Shown here: positions 1-8,740 of the stretch, in pieces
Position numbering within the stretch: the first letter of the stretch is position 1
Layout of the letters: each line of letters opens with the position of its first letter
From: Enterococcus phoeniculicola ATCC BAA-412
Lineage (GTDB): Bacteria; Bacillota; Bacilli; Lactobacillales; Enterococcaceae
Direction: 5' to 3'
DNA length: 64,000 bases
NCBI RefSeq assembly: GCF_000407505.1
Contig: NZ_ASWE01000003.1
Span: 558,001-622,000, forward strand
Notes under the pieces: generated by a model
The model's database searches: none
What the model was told of the DNA's origin: nothing
Seen by the model: only the letters and a program-made list of their open reading frames with translations
Translations under genes and position numbers: made by a program

Positions 1-213
1 ATAAAGACGTCAGATACATCTGTGGCTTATGAATCAGATACCACCAATTTGGAAACGAATTTGCGAGTGGACGAAGAAGTAACATTATTTGACGAGATAG
101 AAGAGACGAGCGGACCACGTGTATTAACACTCCAATTGATACAAAAACAAGAAATTTCGCCAATGATTGGTATGGATGGTATTACACCACAGCAATTCAT
201 GGAGGCTAACTAA
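1..213 (+). CDS. C-terminal fragment of an unrecognised protein
   Basis: The reading frame is open from base 1 to a TAA at 211-213, so this is the 3' end of a gene that begins upstream of the window. The visible 70 or so residues are acidic and Thr/Glu-rich at first, then end in a short hydrophobic and polar tail (…QFMEAN). I see no recognisable domain, membrane segment or catalytic motif. An internal GTG at 22 has no ribosome binding site and is not a plausible start. A strong terminator follows at once, so this closes its transcription unit. Confidence 0.6.
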   Translation: MKTSDTSVAYESDTTNLETNLRVDEEVTLFDEIEETSGPRVLTLQLIQKQEISPMIGMDGITPQQFMEAN

Positions 214-216
214 AAA

Positions 217-258
217 AATCCAGACTGACGAGAAGACTCGTCAGCTTGGATTTTTTTT
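217..258 (+). terminator. Rho-independent terminator
   Basis: Inverted repeat AATCCA/CTGACGAG paired with CTCGTCAG/TGGATT around an AAGA loop, followed by a run of eight T. It ends the upstream gene and separates it from the convergent lipid kinase gene. Confidence 0.9.
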
Positions 259-268
259 ATTGATTGAG

Positions 269-1243
269 TTAACACCAAATCCACTGTTTTTTAGTGGCAA
301 AGTGAATATCAAATGAGCGAGCCCCCATCACTTCTCCATCCGCTTGTCCATACTCGGACATGGTGGAGACGATTCTAAGTTTGTTTCCTGTATAGTGATG
401 GAAATTTTTTGAGTTCATCTGTTTTTTTCGTGTTAATAACAAAATTAACCAAAAAATTTTAAAAATATTAATTCGCTCCACCAGGACAAAATCTAGCTGA
501 TTTTTTTGAACGTCAGCAGTAGGTGCAATTGCAACGCCTCCACCAAAGTAAGGGTGATTGGTTGTTGTACATAAAAAAGCTTTGGAAAAATTCATTTGTT
601 GTCCATTTATATCCACCATGATTGGAAATCCTTTTTGAGTAAACAACACCTTGATAATAGAAGCCATATAGGCTAACGAACCTAAATTATATTTATTTAG
701 GCGTTTTTTTGTCGCAGAATCATTCGTTGCATGAACAATCGCCGCATCAAGACCGATCCCTACATTGTTTAGCACAAGTCCCTGTTCATCTTGGATTTTT
801 TCATCATAGGTGATGACTGATATCTCGCGCGGAATGGGTGTCTTTACAATTTGCCAAAAGGCTTTTTCGGCTTCTCTAGGCAAGCCGATTCCTCGAGCAA
901 AATCGTTTCCTGAGCCTGCGGGTATGTAGGCGACAGGGATTTCACACTGTAGGCTGTAAAAAGAATTTAGTACTTGATGCAGTGTTCCATCTCCACCAAT
1001 GACTACCAACAATGGAAAAGCATCCTCTTCATTAAAATTAGTTAGAAATTCTGCTTTCCAAGGAATTAATGCCTGCTCAACTAATTGTTCTGCCAGCTGC
1101 TGTTCATGACCTGCATATTCTGTGAAATATTTAGTATAGAGAAACTCTCTTTTTGAGACGATATCGATAATCCGTTTTGCCACTTTCTCGGCACTACCGC
1201 TTCCGGCAGTCGGGTTAATTAAAAAGTGATAGTGGAATTTCAT
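269..1243 (-). CDS. Diacylglycerol kinase-like lipid kinase (DAGK catalytic domain, YegS/BmrU type)
   Basis: A 324-residue soluble kinase of the diacylglycerol/sphingosine kinase superfamily, expected to phosphorylate a lipid such as diacylglycerol with ATP at the membrane face. Visible signatures are an N-terminal NPTAGSG motif, the nucleotide-binding GGDGTLHQVLN and the PAGSGNDFARG motif, followed by the C-terminal beta-sandwich with YFGGGVAIAP. The start is ATG at 1243, with GGAGGG five bases upstream; a longer frame to 1267 lacks a ribosome binding site. A TATAAT at 1300-1295 on the minus strand is a plausible -10. The gene stands alone between a terminator and a promoter region. The exact lipid substrate cannot be read from sequence; DgkB-type enzymes of lipoteichoic acid turnover are the closest functional idea. 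Confidence 0.85.
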   Translation of the reverse strand: MKFHYHFLINPTAGSGSAEKVAKRIIDIVSKREFLYTKYFTEYAGHEQQLAEQLVEQALIPWKAEFLTNFNEEDAFPLLVVIGGDGTLHQVLNSFYSLQCEIPVAYIPAGSGNDFARGIGLPREAEKAFWQIVKTPIPREISVITYDEKIQDEQGLVLNNVGIGLDAAIVHATNDSATKKRLNKYNLGSLAYMASIIKVLFTQKGFPIMVDINGQQMNFSKAFLCTTTNHPYFGGGVAIAPTADVQKNQLDFVLVERINIFKIFWLILLLTRKKQMNSKNFHHYTGNKLRIVSTMSEYGQADGEVMGARSFDIHFATKKQWIWC

Positions 1244-1643
1244 AAATTCCCTCCTAAAAATAAACATTTAAAGCAATCAAAGTTTCAAGTCTACATTATA
1301 ACAGAGGATACGAAAGATAAACATTAAAAAATCCTAGCAATTCATAAATTATCCGTCACGTTGTTTTTATTTATGAGACAATATAGAAAAAGATTTCTTA
1401 TTTATTAAAAAAAAGACTACTTAAATTAAGAATTATTGCTTAATGGAATAAGTAGAAATAAATGAGGAAGCAGAAATCTTTTGCATATAAGAGTTCTTGA
1501 TGCTATATAGCAATTTTCACTTATTTGAGATACACTGGTAGTTGTATCTATGTCTCCGTGTGAAGGAGTTACAAACTTATTTTTTTGAAACTTAAATAGA
1601 AGAATGAGTAATTACTGAAATAATTGGGTAAAAGGAGCAGTTT
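1244..1643. other. Divergent intergenic region
   Basis: 400 bases between the lipid kinase and the glycosyltransferase. It holds the likely -10 (TATAAT, minus strand, 1295-1300) of the kinase gene. A 10-bp palindrome AGTAATTACT lies just upstream of the glycosyltransferase start. I see no coding frame or structured RNA here. Confidence 0.4.
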
Positions 1644-2669
1644 ATGATTAAAATTACGATGTTTTCATCAGCAGATAAGGTAAAAGGTCAAGGAGTGGGA
1701 AGTGCCTATCTCGAGCTGTTGGCGATGTTAAAAAAATATTTTTCAAAAGAATTCTCAATTAAAATTAACAACTATAAAGCAGCCGATATTTCTCATTATC
1801 ATACGGTGGATCCGATGTTTTATTTGTCTACCTTTTTTTGGAATCGCGGCGTGAAATTAGGCTATGTTCACTTTCTGCCAGAAACGTTAGAGGGAAGTGT
1901 GAAGCTTGTTCCATTTATTCAACGAATATTTAACTGGTATGTGATGTCATTTTATAAGCGGATGGATCATCTGGTCGTAGTGAATCCTAGCTTCATAGAA
2001 AAGCTAGTAGCGCTTGGTGTCAGTGAGGAGAAGGTCACTTATATTCCAAATTTTGTCTCTCCTAAAGTTTTTTATGAAGCAACCGCAGAAGAAAAGCAAA
2101 ACTGGAGAAAAGAAGCAAGCCTATCGGAAAAAGACTTTGTTGTACTAGGGGTGGGACAAATTCAGCAACGAAAAGGAATTGATGATTTTGTTCAATTGGC
2201 GATTCAAAATCCTGCCATTCAATTTATTTGGGCAGGTGGGTTTTCTTTTGGAAAAATCACAGATGGTTATGAAAAATACCAAAAAATTTATGAGAATCCA
2301 CCAGCAAATTTACATTTTACAGGAATTGTGGATCGAGACGAGATTGTAAAATACTATAATATGGCAGATTTATTCTTGCTACCTTCATACAATGAGTTAT
2401 TTCCAATGTCTATTTTGGAGGCCTTTAATTGCGGTACACCTGTCATGTTGAGAAATTTAGAGCTGTATGATTCTATCTTAAAAGAAACATTTATTACAGC
2501 AGATGACATAGATGAGATGCAACAAAAATTAGATGAACTGGTGGAGCAGCCAGAGAAACTGCATGCTTTCCAGGAAAAATCACGGCAAGCAGCTGAAAAG
2601 TATTCAGAGAAAAATTGTGCAGCACAATGGCTTGAATTTTATACGGAGCTTGCAAGTAAGAACAAATAA
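1644..2669 (+). CDS. GT4-family glycosyltransferase (group 1)
   Basis: A 341-residue GT-B-fold glycosyltransferase. The C-terminal half has the nucleotide-sugar site: VGVGQIQQRKG at the start of the second Rossmann domain and the E-x7-E motif in LPSYNELFPMSILEAFNCGTPV. The N-terminal acceptor domain has an MFSSADKVKGQGVGSAYLEL start, and there is no signal peptide. Such enzymes in Gram-positive cocci often make glycolipids (glycosyl-diacylglycerols that anchor lipoteichoic acid), and the neighbouring lipid kinase fits a lipid context, but the two genes are not co-transcribed. ATG at 1644 is preceded by AAAGGAGCAG. The donor and acceptor are not determinable here. Confidence 0.8.
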   Translation: MIKITMFSSADKVKGQGVGSAYLELLAMLKKYFSKEFSIKINNYKAADISHYHTVDPMFYLSTFFWNRGVKLGYVHFLPETLEGSVKLVPFIQRIFNWYVMSFYKRMDHLVVVNPSFIEKLVALGVSEEKVTYIPNFVSPKVFYEATAEEKQNWRKEASLSEKDFVVLGVGQIQQRKGIDDFVQLAIQNPAIQFIWAGGFSFGKITDGYEKYQKIYENPPANLHFTGIVDRDEIVKYYNMADLFLLPSYNELFPMSILEAFNCGTPVMLRNLELYDSILKETFITADDIDEMQQKLDELVEQPEKLHAFQEKSRQAAEKYSEKNCAAQWLEFYTELASKNK

Positions 2670-2713
2670 AAAATGGCGGATTTAGTTGAAGGCTAAATCC
2701 GCCATTTTCTTTA
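2668..2713 (+). terminator. Bidirectional terminator
   Basis: Perfect 16-bp inverted repeat (AAAATGGCGGATTTAG and its complement) with a 7-base loop between the convergent glycosyltransferase and malic enzyme genes. A/T tracts on both sides let it serve both strands. Confidence 0.88.
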
Positions 2714-3874
2714 TTTTTCTACTGCCTGACTCACACTTTGAGCCACGACTTTAGCTACCCCTTCTTGAAAGGCATCTGGGATAATATTTGTAGTTGTTAA
2801 CTCATCTTCAGAAATCAAGCTGGCAATCCCTTTTGCTGCTGCAATTTGCATATCTACCGTAATCTTTTTCGCACGTGCATCTAGTGCTCCTCGGAAAATT
2901 CCCGGAAAGGCAAGAACGTTATTGATTTGATTTGGAAAGTCGCTTCGTCCAGTCCCCACAATGTAAGCACCTGCTTTTAGCGCTTCGTCTGGGAAGATTT
3001 CAGGTGTTGGATTCGCCATAGCAAAGATAACAGGTTTATCATTCATCTCTGTAATCCATTCTGCTTTTAAAGCACCAGGAGCTGAAACCCCCACAAAGAC
3101 ATCCGTTCCTTTTAGTGCATCAGAAAGTGTTCCTGTCCGATGTTCACGGTTGGTAATTTTTGCAATTTCTGCGTGATGAGGAGCTAATGAAGCATCACCT
3201 TCGCAAATAATTCCAGCGCGGTCAACAACCGTTACATGTTTGATTCCTGCAGCGAGAAATTTTCGAGTAATGGAAAGTCCTGCAGATCCACCTCCATTGA
3301 CCACGACTTTGACTTCATCCAATGATTTATTGATTAATTTTAAACTATTAAATAAAGCAGCTAAAACAACAATAGCAGTGCCGTGCTGATCGTCATGAAA
3401 GACAGGAATATCAAGCTCTTCAATCAAGCGTTGTTCAATTTCAAAACAACGAGGAGCACTGATGTCCTCAAGATTAATTCCGCCAAATGTTGGGGCAATT
3501 GCTTTGACTGTTTGGATAATTTCTTCTGTATCCTGCGTGTCTAAGACAATTGGAATGGAATCAACATTTGCAAATCGTTTGAATAAGGCAGCTTTTCCTT
3601 CCATTACAGGCATGGCAGCTTCTGGACCGATGTTTCCTAATCCGAGAACGGCAGAACCATCACTGACAACAGCTACGGTATTTTTTTTAGTTGTTAACTC
3701 ATATGCCAGCTCTTTATTTTCATGAATTGCCGAAGAAACAGCAGCAACTCCTGGTGTGTAGGCAATACTTAAATCTTCGCGACTTTCAATCGTTACTTTT
3801 GAAACGACTTCTAATTTTCCGCCAAAAGTCTTGGCTTGTTCAATCGCTAATTCTTTTACGTCTTTGTTTGACAT
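2711..3874 (-). CDS. maeE: NAD-dependent malic enzyme (malate to pyruvate + CO2)
   Basis: A 387-residue short bacterial malic enzyme, which oxidatively decarboxylates L-malate to pyruvate in the cytosol. The N-terminal malic domain has the SREDLSIAYTPGVA stretch and VSDGSAVLGLGNIGP. The metal-site region includes FHDDQHGTAIVVLAAL. The NAD domain begins with VVVNGGGSAGLSI, and NPTPEIFPDEA follows. Length and motifs match the MaeE/YtsJ class. It lies 37 bases downstream of the malate transporter gene on the same strand, so the two form a maePE operon divergent from the maeKR two-component genes. This arrangement is known from lactic acid bacteria that ferment malate through malic enzyme. ATG at 3874 has a good AAAGGAAG site. 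Confidence 0.93.
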   Translation of the reverse strand: MSNKDVKELAIEQAKTFGGKLEVVSKVTIESREDLSIAYTPGVAAVSSAIHENKELAYELTTKKNTVAVVSDGSAVLGLGNIGPEAAMPVMEGKAALFKRFANVDSIPIVLDTQDTEEIIQTVKAIAPTFGGINLEDISAPRCFEIEQRLIEELDIPVFHDDQHGTAIVVLAALFNSLKLINKSLDEVKVVVNGGGSAGLSITRKFLAAGIKHVTVVDRAGIICEGDASLAPHHAEIAKITNREHRTGTLSDALKGTDVFVGVSAPGALKAEWITEMNDKPVIFAMANPTPEIFPDEALKAGAYIVGTGRSDFPNQINNVLAFPGIFRGALDARAKKITVDMQIAAAKGIASLISEDELTTTNIIPDAFQEGVAKVVAQSVSQAVEK

Positions 3875-3911
3875 GATAATCTTCCTTTCGAACTCTTTTA
3901 TTTAGTATACC

Positions 3912-5237
3912 TTAAAATAGCATTCTGAAAATAGCAGTCATAGAAATTACAGTAATTGCTCCACCAAGTCGTGTGGCAACCTGTGCAAACGGCATTAAGT
4001 TCATTCGATTTGCAGTACTTAAAATAGCTACATCACCTGTTCCGCCCATACCACTTTGACAAGCAGAAACGATGGCAGCTTCTACTGGATTCATGTTCAT
4101 AAAGCGTGAGACAAAAAATCCTGTAGCAATAACTGTAAAGACAACGCTAATGACAACGATGAAATACTGCCAGCTTAACATACCTACAACATCTTTTAAT
4201 GGAATATATAACATACCTAAGCCTACCATAAGTGGGAAGGTAAAGTTTCCAGAAATAAATTTATAGAGCTGTTTTGACCCACGTTGCGTATCTTTTGGAA
4301 CGACATTCAAATATTTTAGGAAAGCAGCAGCGACAATCATTAAAACAGGGCCGGGAAAGCCAGTTAAATGCTGTAACAGTCCACCTGTAATAAATAGCGT
4401 ACATGCAATTAAAACACCAGAGCCCATAAGCTTTAAATCGATGGGTGCTTTATCTTCTTCTAAAGCATCACTTAAATCATCTGTTCCACTAATTTTGATT
4501 AACTCACCTTGACCGGATAACTCTGGACGTTTTTCACCAAGTCGACTCAATAAGCCTGAACACATAATAGCAAAAAAGTTTCCAATAATTGTTGCAGGAA
4601 TCAACTGACCCACTAACTGTTCACTAGGTAGTCCTGTAATGGCACTGTACCCCAAGGATAATGGAAGGATTCCTTCACCAATTCCTCCTGCTAAAACAGG
4701 TGTTACGATATAAAATAAAGTATGCTTCCAGCCAAGCCCAAGAAGTGTTCCTACCAAAGTTCCAACACCCATTGCAAAAATCATGCCTAATGCCATTGGA
4801 ACGATCATTCGCATTAATCCTTGAACTAAAATTTTACGATTCATTCCTAAAATACTACCACATACCAGACACGCAATATAGAAGTACAAGAAATTTGCCT
4901 GCTTCATGAGAATATCGGTTGTTGCTAAGACATTTTGATTTAACAGATTGAAAAAGACCATGATGGATGGAACAAGTAAAGATAAGATAGCAGGTCCGCC
5001 AAAGTTTTTTAATATAGGAATATTTCCACCGATAGTTCCTAATAACCAGCCCATTGTTAAAATAATTGCAAAACCACCTAACATATTTACAGGAAGCTGT
5101 TCCAGTAGTGCCGTCACTAAGATGATGGCCGAAGTAACGATGTATACAGGCAATGATACTGAGCCGATACGAATGTTTGCTAATTTTTGCATCCAACCTG
5201 TTTGTCTAGGTGTGTCAGCAGTTATCTTTTTTTCCAT
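3912..5237 (-). CDS. maeP: Malate/citrate:Na+ symporter, 2-hydroxycarboxylate transporter family
   Basis: A 441-residue polytopic membrane protein of the 2HCT family (CitS/CitP/MaeP). About eleven hydrophobic segments run from residue 30 to the C-terminus. The two family-typical GGxG loops are visible: VLAGGIGEGILPLS near the middle and SGMGGTGDVAILSTA near the end. Expected job: uptake of L-malate with a cation. It is the first gene of the maePE pair and starts 156 bases from maeK on the other strand. ATG at 5237 has GAGGAGG upstream. The neighbouring malic enzyme points to malate rather than citrate as the substrate. Expression is probably activated by MaeR and repressed by CcpA through the site at 5276-5290. 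Confidence 0.92.
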   Translation of the reverse strand: MEKKITADTPRQTGWMQKLANIRIGSVSLPVYIVTSAIILVTALLEQLPVNMLGGFAIILTMGWLLGTIGGNIPILKNFGGPAILSLLVPSIMVFFNLLNQNVLATTDILMKQANFLYFYIACLVCGSILGMNRKILVQGLMRMIVPMALGMIFAMGVGTLVGTLLGLGWKHTLFYIVTPVLAGGIGEGILPLSLGYSAITGLPSEQLVGQLIPATIIGNFFAIMCSGLLSRLGEKRPELSGQGELIKISGTDDLSDALEEDKAPIDLKLMGSGVLIACTLFITGGLLQHLTGFPGPVLMIVAAAFLKYLNVVPKDTQRGSKQLYKFISGNFTFPLMVGLGMLYIPLKDVVGMLSWQYFIVVISVVFTVIATGFFVSRFMNMNPVEAAIVSACQSGMGGTGDVAILSTANRMNLMPFAQVATRLGGAITVISMTAIFRMLF

Positions 5238-5275
5238 GTTAATTCCTCCTCGTTGTTTGTTACATACTCATCTTA

Positions 5276-5290
5276 TTGAAATCGTTTTCT
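5276..5290. promoter_or_regulatory. Catabolite-responsive element (cre) in the maeP-maeK gap
   Basis: TTGAAATCGTTTTCT matches the CcpA consensus WTGNAANCGNWNNCW at every fixed position. It lies about 40 bases upstream of the maeP start on the minus strand and 100 bases from maeK, placing both malate units under likely carbon catabolite control. Confidence 0.75.
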
Positions 5291-5357
5291 ATTTGATAGG
5301 TTATTTAATTAATTTAACTAAACATAAGTTTTTTAAGTAAGCGCACTATTTCTCATA

Positions 5358-5366
5358 TGCTATACT
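5358..5366 (+). promoter_or_regulatory. Extended -10 promoter of maeKR
   Basis: TGCTATACT is an extended -10 element 28 bases upstream of the maeK ATG. No good -35 hexamer is visible 17 bases upstream, consistent with extended -10 use. Confidence 0.55.
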
Positions 5367-5393
5367 TTACTTAGAAAAATAAAGGAGTTTACT

Positions 5394-6944
5394 ATGAAAA
5401 AAGGGGCAAAACTATGGCGGTTACTTTCCGTGATTTTTATCACAACTCTAATTGTGATGATTACTTTTTTTTATGGCGTGATGACCAAGCAGACGATTAA
5501 AGAGGTACGAAAAAATCAAGAGGAGTCACTTCTTGCATTAGGAAAACAATTATCCATAGAAGACCAAGTAATCCATGCATTAAGAAATGGTCAGACAACA
5601 GAGGCGCTGGAACGGTACACTGTTCAGGTTGGTGAAATTCATCAGTTAGATTTTGTAGTGATTATGGATATGGAAGGAATTCGGCTAACACATCCAGATC
5701 TCAAGAAAATAGGAAAACATTTTGAAGGTGGCGATGAGCTGCTGGCTTTAAAAGGAAATGAACATATTTCAGTAAGTAAAGGAAGTTTAGGCGAATCGCT
5801 AAGAGGCTTTGTTCCAGTTTTCGACCATGGGGAACAAATAGGTGTAGTTGCTATGGGAATTAAGCTTACGTCTTTATCCAGCTTGGTTAATCGAACGAAA
5901 AAAGACTATACGATGAGTGTGGTACTGAGTGTGGGATTTGGTTTGATTCTTGCTGTAGGAGTAGCTTATTATTTAAAAAAGCAGCTTCATGATTTAGAAC
6001 CACGTGAGATTGCACAATTATTAGAAGAACGAAATGCGATGTTAGAGGAAACAAAGGATGCAATTGTTGTGATTGATAAAGAACAGACTATTTTGTTGGC
6101 GAATATTGAAGCGACTTTGATGTATGAAAAGATGCTTAATAAAAAAGCAGAGCTGGTTGGAAGAAAATTAAGTGAGTTACTGATTTTTCAAGAGAGGCTA
6201 ACGATTGAATCGAAAACAGAGCAGTTCTATCAACAAAATGGACAGGACTATTTTGTTTCCATTGCTCCTATAAAAGTAAGAAAAAAAGATATTGGTCATG
6301 TGGTTTTCTTAAAGAACGCAACCGAGACATTTATTATTGCTGAACAGCTTGTTAGCACAACTACCTACGCATCGGCTTTGCAGAGTCAATCCCATGAATT
6401 TATGAATAAAATGCATGTTATTTATGGGTTAGTTGATTTAGAAGACTATGCTTCGCTGCAGCAGTATCTGGCAGATATTTTAAAACCGGAAAAAGAGTTT
6501 GCCCATCGATTGGCGATACTTGTAAGAAATCCGGTATTAGCTGGATTTTTAAGTGGAGAGAGAATGAAATTTAGTGAGATAAAAACACAACTGATAGTCG
6601 AAATCTATCCAGAGATTCCACCCAATCAACGAGATGAGGATACACAAAATCTTTTGGCAATCTATCGCTACATCCATCGATTCTTTCTTGAGCAGCCACT
6701 TCCAGAAGAAATGGTTCAAAGGATTGAATATAAAGAGGATACGTTAACCACTACCTATTCATTTGCTTATTCAAAAGAACAGCTTACACGATTTGAGCTA
6801 GAATTTTATACCTCGTATTTAATGACACTATTAAACAATGCGCAAGCGACTATTCATTGGGAGAACCAGCAAGATAACTGGCTGCTATTAATAGTCACTG
6901 TTCATTATGAAGGAGTAAAAGATGACAAGCGTACTAATCATTGA
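5394..6944 (+). CDS. maeK: Malate-sensing histidine kinase, CitA/DcuS family, with degenerate ATPase domain
   Basis: A 516-residue membrane sensor. Transmembrane helices at about 8-30 and 172-194 flank an extracytoplasmic PAS-like sensor (FVVIMDMEGIRLTHPDLKKIG). A cytoplasmic PAS domain follows (about 210-315), then a SpoOB-like phosphoacceptor helix with SHEFMNKMHVIYGL, His334. Downstream, only a weak N-box-like LLNNAQA can be found, about 30 residues before the stop. The DxGxG (G1) and GxG (G2) boxes of a normal GHKL ATPase are absent, and no frameshift is evident in the other frames. The gene overlaps maeR by 23 bases. Name assigned from the maePE context and family layout; how it would phosphorylate MaeR with such an ATPase domain is unclear. 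Confidence 0.82.
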   Translation: MKKGAKLWRLLSVIFITTLIVMITFFYGVMTKQTIKEVRKNQEESLLALGKQLSIEDQVIHALRNGQTTEALERYTVQVGEIHQLDFVVIMDMEGIRLTHPDLKKIGKHFEGGDELLALKGNEHISVSKGSLGESLRGFVPVFDHGEQIGVVAMGIKLTSLSSLVNRTKKDYTMSVVLSVGFGLILAVGVAYYLKKQLHDLEPREIAQLLEERNAMLEETKDAIVVIDKEQTILLANIEATLMYEKMLNKKAELVGRKLSELLIFQERLTIESKTEQFYQQNGQDYFVSIAPIKVRKKDIGHVVFLKNATETFIIAEQLVSTTTYASALQSQSHEFMNKMHVIYGLVDLEDYASLQQYLADILKPEKEFAHRLAILVRNPVLAGFLSGERMKFSEIKTQLIVEIYPEIPPNQRDEDTQNLLAIYRYIHRFFLEQPLPEEMVQRIEYKEDTLTTTYSFAYSKEQLTRFELEFYTSYLMTLLNNAQATIHWENQQDNWLLLIVTVHYEGVKDDKRTNH

Positions 6945-7608
6945 AGATGATCCAATGGTTTCATTTATTCATCAAAAGTATTTGGAAAAAATCACTGGCT
7001 TTCAACCTATTTATTTAGCAGAAACAATAGAAATGGGACTTGAACAGACAAGAAAGAACCAGCCAAAGCTTGTTTTATTGGATCTACATTTAAAAGATGG
7101 AAATGGACTGAGCTATCTTACAAGTATCAGAAAAGAAAGAATAGATGTAGAAGTGATTTTGATTACTGCAGCCAATGAGCTGGATAGTGTAAAACAAAGC
7201 ATGCATTTAGGTGTGCTGGATTATTTAATCAAACCATTTTCTTTTGAGCGATTTGCCAAAAGTATTCAGCTCTATCAAGAAAAACAGGCTCAACTAAGTA
7301 AGACTGTCAGCGACCTTTCTCAAGAAACGATTGATTCATTATTTAAGCAGCCTAGGATTCAAGAACCGGTAAAATTAGAAGAATTACCATTAGAAAAAGG
7401 ACTGACTCAATCAACGTTACATTTACTAATGGAAAAAATCAAACAGTTGCCTCCACAGTTTACAGTTCAAGAGCTGTCAGAGATAAGTCAACTCTCCCAT
7501 GTCTCTGTTCGTAAGTATTTACTGTTTTTAGAAAACGCCGATATTTTAACGAGTGAGAGTGTCTATCTGAAAGTAGGAAGACCCTATCAATTGTATCGAA
7601 TGAAATAG
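6922..7608 (+). CDS. maeR: Malate response regulator, CitB/DcuR family
   Basis: A 228-residue response regulator. The receiver domain spans residues 1-120, with the acidic pair EDD near the start, phosphoacceptor Asp in KLVLLDLHLKDGNG, and the conserved Thr/Lys region ILITAANE…DYLIKPF. A linker leads to a C-terminal helix-turn-helix (VQELSEISQLSHVSVRKYLLFL). This arrangement is typical of regulators paired with citrate/C4-dicarboxylate sensors. ATG at 6922 sits inside the end of maeK, with AAGGAG seven bases upstream. It likely activates the divergent maePE operon. A terminator follows about 110 bases after the stop. Confidence 0.88.
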   Translation: MTSVLIIEDDPMVSFIHQKYLEKITGFQPIYLAETIEMGLEQTRKNQPKLVLLDLHLKDGNGLSYLTSIRKERIDVEVILITAANELDSVKQSMHLGVLDYLIKPFSFERFAKSIQLYQEKQAQLSKTVSDLSQETIDSLFKQPRIQEPVKLEELPLEKGLTQSTLHLLMEKIKQLPPQFTVQELSEISQLSHVSVRKYLLFLENADILTSESVYLKVGRPYQLYRMK

Positions 7609-7716
7609 ATGAACAAAAATTGACATTTAAGCGGCTAGCTCCGAGAACTTCTATCTGACCTCCTATCCTAATTTTAAAGAGAGGGAGGTAAATTTAAATA
7701 AAAAAATATTCCATAT

Positions 7717-7763
7717 AAAACTTTCTTCTTTTCAATTATTAATAAAAAGAAGAAAGTTTTTTT
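7717..7763 (+). terminator. Terminator after maeKR
   Basis: Inverted repeat AAAACTTTCTTCTTTT paired with AAAAAGAAGAAAGTTTT, loop of about 11 bases, ending in a T run. Confidence 0.85.
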
Positions 7764-8286
7764 CGTTAGAATAAAATGAGCGAATGACAGTTATAAAAAT
7801 ACGGAATTTTATTTAAAAACTCCTGTTTTAAAGTTTATTTCGTTTTAAAAATAACGAATGTTTATAGGTTCTGTCTTTAATAATGTTAAATTAATAATAG
7901 ATGTTTGAATAAAAAAATAAAATTTTTTTGATTTTTAGTATGTTTCATTTGTGTTTTTGGTAAATATTTGCAACAATGTATGCAGATACAAATTCTCCTA
8001 TTTTGGTAAGTTGGTTTCCAAAATAGTTTTGAAAGAGAGGGCTGTAAAATTATCTAAATGTTTTTATTGAGGAAGCTTTCAATCAGTATTGGAATTTTAA
8101 GAATCAAATCGTCAGAATCAACAAACGAGAAGCTTTTGTTCGCTGGAGAAAGCTTAGATTTCTCGGAATTGTCATTTTTTGTTATTCTTTAAAATAACGG
8201 GAAGAATAATAGGTATAGACAATTAAGTATATTTATACTGAATTTCATCATATGTAAAATAACTAAACAGGAAGAAGGAACAACCT
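7764..8286. other. AT-rich gap upstream of the GlsB-like gene
   Basis: About 520 bases, very AT-rich, with no coding frame of substance. An inverted repeat TTTTGG…CCAAAA near 7998-8021 and the promoter of the GlsB-like gene presumably lie here. I could not place -35/-10 elements with confidence. Confidence 0.3.
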
Positions 8287-8535
8287 ATGCATTTATTATG
8301 GACACTAATTGTAGGAGCTGTTATCGGGATGATTGCAGGAGCGATTACCAATAAAGGAAACTCTATGGGATGGATTGCAAATATTGCTGCGGGTCTGGTA
8401 GGATCATACATTGGAGAAAAGCTATTAGGAGATTGGGGGCTTCATGTCGCAGGTATGGCAGTATTCCCATCAATTATTGGCGCGGTCATATTAGTTGCTA
8501 TTGTTTCATTTTTCTTTGGACGAGGAAGAGACTAG
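8287..8535 (+). CDS. GlsB/YeaQ/YmgE-family stress response membrane protein
   Basis: An 82-residue, glycine-rich, three-helix membrane protein of the transglycosylase-associated family (GlsB in enterococci). Hydrophobic segments lie at about 2-22, 28-48 and 55-77, with the family pattern GAVIGMIAGAITNKGNSMGWIANIAAG. The C-terminus is a short basic FFFGRGRD. Its biochemical role is unknown; family members are linked to general stress, such as bile and acid, and may help place Asp23/Gls24-type proteins at the membrane. ATG at 8287 follows GGAAGAAGGAACAACCT. It is monocistronic, with no gls24 gene visible beside it. Confidence 0.85.
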   Translation: MHLLWTLIVGAVIGMIAGAITNKGNSMGWIANIAAGLVGSYIGEKLLGDWGLHVAGMAVFPSIIGAVILVAIVSFFFGRGRD

Positions 8536-8668
8536 TGAATAAAGACATTTAGATCGAACGATGACCCTTATGGATTTTAAACAAAAAAACCGAATAGATA
8601 ACAAACATTTAAACCAACAAGAATAAAATGGATGTTCATCTGATCATTTGGTTACTGATAAAAAACAA

Positions 8669-8693
8669 AGAGATGAAAAACAGGAACATCTCT
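8669..8693 (+). promoter_or_regulatory. Small hairpin in the spx leader
   Basis: AGAGATG / CATCTCT stem of 7 bp with an 11-base loop, about 50 bases upstream of the spx start. No T run follows, so it is probably a leader structure rather than a terminator. Confidence 0.35.
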
Positions 8694-8740
8694 AGACGTA
8701 AAAAGGACAGAAGAAACTATTTAAAGGAGTGAAAAAATTT

